Assembly (NCBI GenBank): GCA_014642895.1
Contig: BMJD01000002.1
Location: 210,679 to 274,678, forward strand
Origin: Lentibacillus populi
GTDB taxonomy: Bacteria > Bacillota > Bacilli > Bacillales > Amphibacillaceae
Length of the DNA: 64,000 nucleotides
Direction: 5' to 3'
The position numbers were made by a program, and so were the translations under genes. Below, one piece after another: positions 61,331 to 64,000 of the stretch; positions within the stretch are counted from its first letter, which is position 1; each line of letters opens with the position of its first letter. The notes beneath the pieces are model-generated. The model had not been told where the DNA came from and did not search any database. It saw only the letters and a program-made list of their open reading frames with translations.

Positions 61331-62233
61331 ATGAATGAGGACCTAATAAAAAATTTTGAAAGAAAAATTAAGAAAGATAAGATTGATAGTTGCCTTGTCC
61401 ATCACCGCAAGTCTGTGGTATTTGAATATTTTAGAAATCGAAAAATGAAAGAAAGACAACATAAAATATATTCCGTTACGAAAAGTATCTTATCTATCCT
61501 TATTGGTATTGCCATAAATAAGGGATACATCGAACATGTCAACACACCTATCATTCATTATTTTCCAGAATTTAAAAAAGATACAGCGGATCAAAAAATT
61601 ACTATAAAACACTTATTAACAATGACTTCAGGTTTGCACTGGCCAGGTAACAATGCCATGATACCAAGTAAAAATTGGGTTGAATTTATACTTGATCAAC
61701 CAGTTGATTACCCGCCGGGGCAAAGAATGATCTATAGTTGTGGTTCTTCTCATTTGTTGAGTGCGATTTTACAAAAAGCGACGGGATTAAATACTGAAGC
61801 CTTTGCGAAAAAACATTTATTTATACCCCTTGGAATCACAAATTATAGGTGGAACTTTGATGCACAGGGCGTAGCTATTGCCGGGTTCGGTTTGAACATG
61901 ATGACTGTTGATTTGCTAAAGATCGGTGTATTATACATGGACAAAGGGAGATGGAATTCCAATCAGATCGTTCCAAGTCACTGGATTGAAGAGTCTACAT
62001 CGGCTAAGTTCAAGGTAAATGATAGTAGTGCGTATGGTTATCACTGGTAGATTAATAAACAGCAAGGTAATGAGCCCAGGTTCTTTCTTGCATCTGGGTT
62101 TAAGGGACAGTATATCCTTGTTGTTCCAGATTATCAACTTGTAGTGATATATACCAGCAATATAGTTGACGATGCTTCCAGACTAATACATTACTTTAAG
62201 GATTACCTACTGCCTTCTGCCATTAATAAATAG
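61331..62233 (+). pseudogene. Serine hydrolase (class C beta-lactamase fold) with in-frame TAG
   Basis: ATG at 61331 behind AGGAGGATT. Catalytic Ser-x-x-Lys as SVTKSI, Tyr motif YSCGSSH. The first reading stops at TAG 62048-62050 (...YGYHW*), but the same frame continues for another 60 codons with INKQQGNEPRF and ASGFKGQYILVVPDYQLVVIYTS, the expected C-terminal His/Lys-Gly strand. A Trp codon TGG has become TAG, so a recent nonsense mutation or read-through. Confidence 0.8.
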
Positions 62234-62411
62234 CAGGAGGTCGGTTTTAACCTCACCGGTTCCCAATGCAAAATTGTATCAATAATTGATTCAACATCTT
62301 TAAAATTGTTTGCGACACAAAACCCCTACCATACAATTATGAGCTATCAAATTTGATTAAAACACCTATGAAGATCGTAATAATGGGATTTTTTGACGAA
62401 ATATTTTATTC

Positions 62412-62463
62412 TTGACAAGTGATACTATTCTGCGTTACTATATACCAGTAATAAGTAATACTT
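62412..62463 (+). promoter_or_regulatory. padR-DUF1048 promoter and operator-like repeats
   Basis: TTGACA (62412) and TACTAT (62436), 18 bases apart. AAGTAATACTT (62453) is an odd palindrome, echoed by AGTGATACTA and CAGTAATA nearby; probable PadR sites. Confidence 0.55.
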
Positions 62464-62537
62464 AATATCTGTATTACAAAATACCTGTGTTACAGAGTAC
62501 TGAAAAAAATATAGTGAAATACAAATGGGGGAGAAAT

Positions 62538-62876
62538 TTGGAAAATATCACAGAAATGCTGAAAGGAGTGCTTGAGGGTTGTGTGCTTGAGATCATCAGC
62601 CGTGGCGAAACTTACGGCTATGAAATCACGCAACAGCTGCGAGAACTTGGTTTCACTGATGTAGTTGAAGGCACAGTTTATACGATTACTATAAGGCTTG
62701 AGAAAAACAATCTGGTGGACATCGAGAAAAAGCGATCCACTGTGGGACCGCCGAGAAAATTTTACAAACTCAACGCAGCAGGTCAAAAGCAACTTGAAAT
62801 TTTTTGGAGAAAATGGGATTTTATCTCAAGCAAAATGAACGAACTCAAAACTAAAGAAATCAAAAGGAGAAGGTAA
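62538..62876 (+). CDS. PadR-family transcriptional regulator
   Basis: 112 residues. Winged helix with [44 protein letters not shown] and [20 protein letters not shown] at 62538 chosen, with GGGGGAGA upstream. It starts an operon with three DUF1048 genes; regulator stop and next ATG are 1 base apart. Confidence 0.9.
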   Translation: MENITEMLKGVLEGCVLEIISRGETYGYEITQQLRELGFTDVVEGTVYTITIRLEKNNLVDIEKKRSTVGPPRKFYKLNAAGQKQLEIFWRKWDFISSKMNELKTKEIKRRR

Positions 62877-62877
62877 A

Positions 62878-63210
62878 ATGAGTTTTATTGAAAAAATTAT
62901 CGGAAGTCTGGATGACAAGCGGGAATGGAAGGCGATGGAGGCGCGTGCGAAGGCACTTCCAAGTGAGTACCATAACGCTTACAAAGCTATCCAAAAATAT
63001 ATGTGGACCGCTGGTGGCCTCACCGACTGGAAGGACATGAGCCGTATTTTTGGCGGCATTCTCGACCTTTTTGAGGAAGGTGCAGCGGCAGGCAGGAAAA
63101 TTACTGACCTTACGGGTGAGGACGTGGGCTCTTTTTGCGAAGAACTAGTGAAGGATGCGAAGACTTGGAAGGACAAATATCGCGCGAAGTTGAACGATAC
63201 GATTAAATAA
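62878..63210 (+). CDS. DUF1048 protein 1
   Basis: 110 residues, all-helical. Conserved DUF1048 features: [56 protein letters not shown]. Function unknown, typically encoded right after PadR regulators. ATG with AAAAGGAGAAGG. Confidence 0.88.
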   Translation: MSFIEKIIGSLDDKREWKAMEARAKALPSEYHNAYKAIQKYMWTAGGLTDWKDMSRIFGGILDLFEEGAAAGRKITDLTGEDVGSFCEELVKDAKTWKDKYRAKLNDTIK

Positions 63211-63252
63211 TAGAACTTTGCTGAACAGCTTAGCATCTTAAAGGAGACTACA

Positions 63253-63606
63253 ATGAACTTTTTAGAAAAAATAACCGGCAGCGATATGACTAAAGAAATG
63301 AAAGGTTTTGAAGCACGAGTAAAAGTCTTGCCAGCTGAATATCAAACAGCTTGGAAAGAAATTATAAGTAATCTGTGGGTTCGTGGGGATTTCACCGGTC
63401 GTAATCTGATGCCTATTCTTGACAGTGCTCTTGAACTGCTTGAAGTTACATCAGCAGACGGTCAGAGCGTCGAAGAAGTACTAGGAGATGATATCATAGG
63501 CTTCTGCACAGCGCTTGTTGGTGACGAAGGCGCAAAAATTTATAGAGATAAATGGCGAGACCAACTCAACAAGAACGTAGTAAGAAAATTAGGAGGACTG
63601 AAATGA
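63253..63606 (+). CDS. DUF1048 protein 2
   Basis: 117 residues, paralogue of proteins 1 and 3 (FEARVKVLPAEYQTAWKEI, LGDDIIGFCTALV). ATG with AAGGAGAC. Its end overlaps the start of protein 3 by 4 bases. Confidence 0.88.
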   Translation: MNFLEKITGSDMTKEMKGFEARVKVLPAEYQTAWKEIISNLWVRGDFTGRNLMPILDSALELLEVTSADGQSVEEVLGDDIIGFCTALVGDEGAKIYRDKWRDQLNKNVVRKLGGLK

Positions 63607-63911
63607 GTATCAAAAAAATCATCCAAGACAAAAAAGAATGGAGAGCACATGTTTCGCGTGTCAAAGCACTTCCACAAGATTACCAAATTGTCTATAAAGA
63701 GATTCAAAAATATCTCTTCAAAGTCGGTCCTGTTGAGCTAAACGAAGGTATCGGACTGCTCTCGGAAATTCTCAGCTTCTTTGAAGAAGGCGCAGTTGCT
63801 GGAAAAGGTGTGCTTGAAGTCACAGGGACAGACGTTGCTGCTTTCTGCGATGCACTGATTGAAGGTTCAAAAACTTACGCTGATCTCTATCAAGAATCGG
63901 TCAAGAAGTAG
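63603..63911 (+). CDS. DUF1048 protein 3
   Basis: 102 residues (HVSRVKALPQDYQIVYKEIQKYLF, ILSFFEEGAVAGKGVLEVTGTDVAAFCDALI), closest to protein 1. ATG 63603 follows AGGAGGACTG. The last ~90 bases of the window after this gene contain no gene I can support. Confidence 0.88.
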   Translation: MSIKKIIQDKKEWRAHVSRVKALPQDYQIVYKEIQKYLFKVGPVELNEGIGLLSEILSFFEEGAVAGKGVLEVTGTDVAAFCDALIEGSKTYADLYQESVKK

Positions 63912-64000
63912 AGTAGAAAACAGGAGTTAGATATTGCCTTCTTGTCCTCGGGTTTCAGGGTTTTCCACCTTACTAAGCCAGACTTGAGGGCAATTCCTCT

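Noticed and set aside
63927..64000. Possible C-terminal end of a minus-strand gene entering from the right edge
   Set aside because: Only 24 codons, natural-looking but too short to assign or support.

Overview
The window looks like chromosome from a spore-forming, AT-rich member of the Bacillaceae. The gene set and the dispersed intergenic repeats resemble Virgibacillus, Oceanobacillus or Lentibacillus more than Bacillus subtilis; this is inference from gene content, since no rRNA is present. Supporting genes include CotF, a YjcZ peptide with a sigma-K-like promoter, sulfolactate-type ComA/ComB, DynA, YqhV, a CtaG-like protein and CtaA. No tRNA, rRNA, CRISPR array or replication origin was seen.

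Layout. 1-6.1 kb: yng-type acyl-CoA operon (acyl-CoA dehydrogenase, ligase, biotin carboxylase, biotin carrier, hydratase, carboxyltransferase), probably leucine/isovalerate catabolism, ending in a strong terminator; the HMG-CoA lyase normally found in this cluster is absent. 6.4-13 kb: flavin reductase-like protein, CBS protein, the double dynamin DynA with the exonuclease YpcP, and a DUF421 membrane protein. 13-17 kb: CtaG-like, DUF2243, zinc alcohol dehydrogenase and CtaA on the minus strand. 17-27 kb: mixed accessory genes (WYL regulator, DinB-like, CotF, D-serine dehydratase, UDG-fold protein, second DUF421, phospholipase A2-like protein, YitT-like, MFS, DUF3231), with two unlisted small genes and a 21-bp repeat array. 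27-34.4 kb: a sulfur region: SsuABC-type sulfonate importer, APS/PAPS reductase (cysH), a decayed sulfate permease (cysP), and comB-comA, which together could turn sulfite and PEP into sulfolactate, a known spore solute in B. subtilis. 34.5-43.6 kb: DUF3231, CMD, SDR, YndM, YjcZ and DUF4025 genes, then an Fpg/Nei plus endonuclease IV repair pair and a DeoR regulator-HAD phosphatase pair.

43.6-45.9 kb: an IS6/IS240-like element of about 1.83 kb sits inside a nucleotidyltransferase (MNT) gene, with an 8-bp target duplication still visible. 46-52 kb: SatD/DUF3307, LysE-type exporter with divergent MocR regulator, MOSC protein, and two closely similar Uma2 nucleases. 52-54.7 kb: three poorly known genes, one an Asp-box propeller. 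54.8-56.7 kb: an ABC-F ATPase preceded by a promoter, a 12-codon leader peptide and an intrinsic terminator, a classic arrangement for antibiotic-responsive attenuation. 57-60 kb: PadR-controlled ABC exporter operon with an operator inside the promoter. 60.4-62.2 kb: a second promoter-leader peptide-terminator region, then an apparently 5'-truncated GNAT gene and a serine hydrolase gene broken by one in-frame TAG. 62.4-63.9 kb: PadR regulator followed by three tandem DUF1048 genes.

Dispersed non-coding elements recur: at least three, probably four, copies of a roughly 100-180 bp family ending in TTGAACATCCTCTT-like inverted repeats, and two arrays with a 20-21 bp period.
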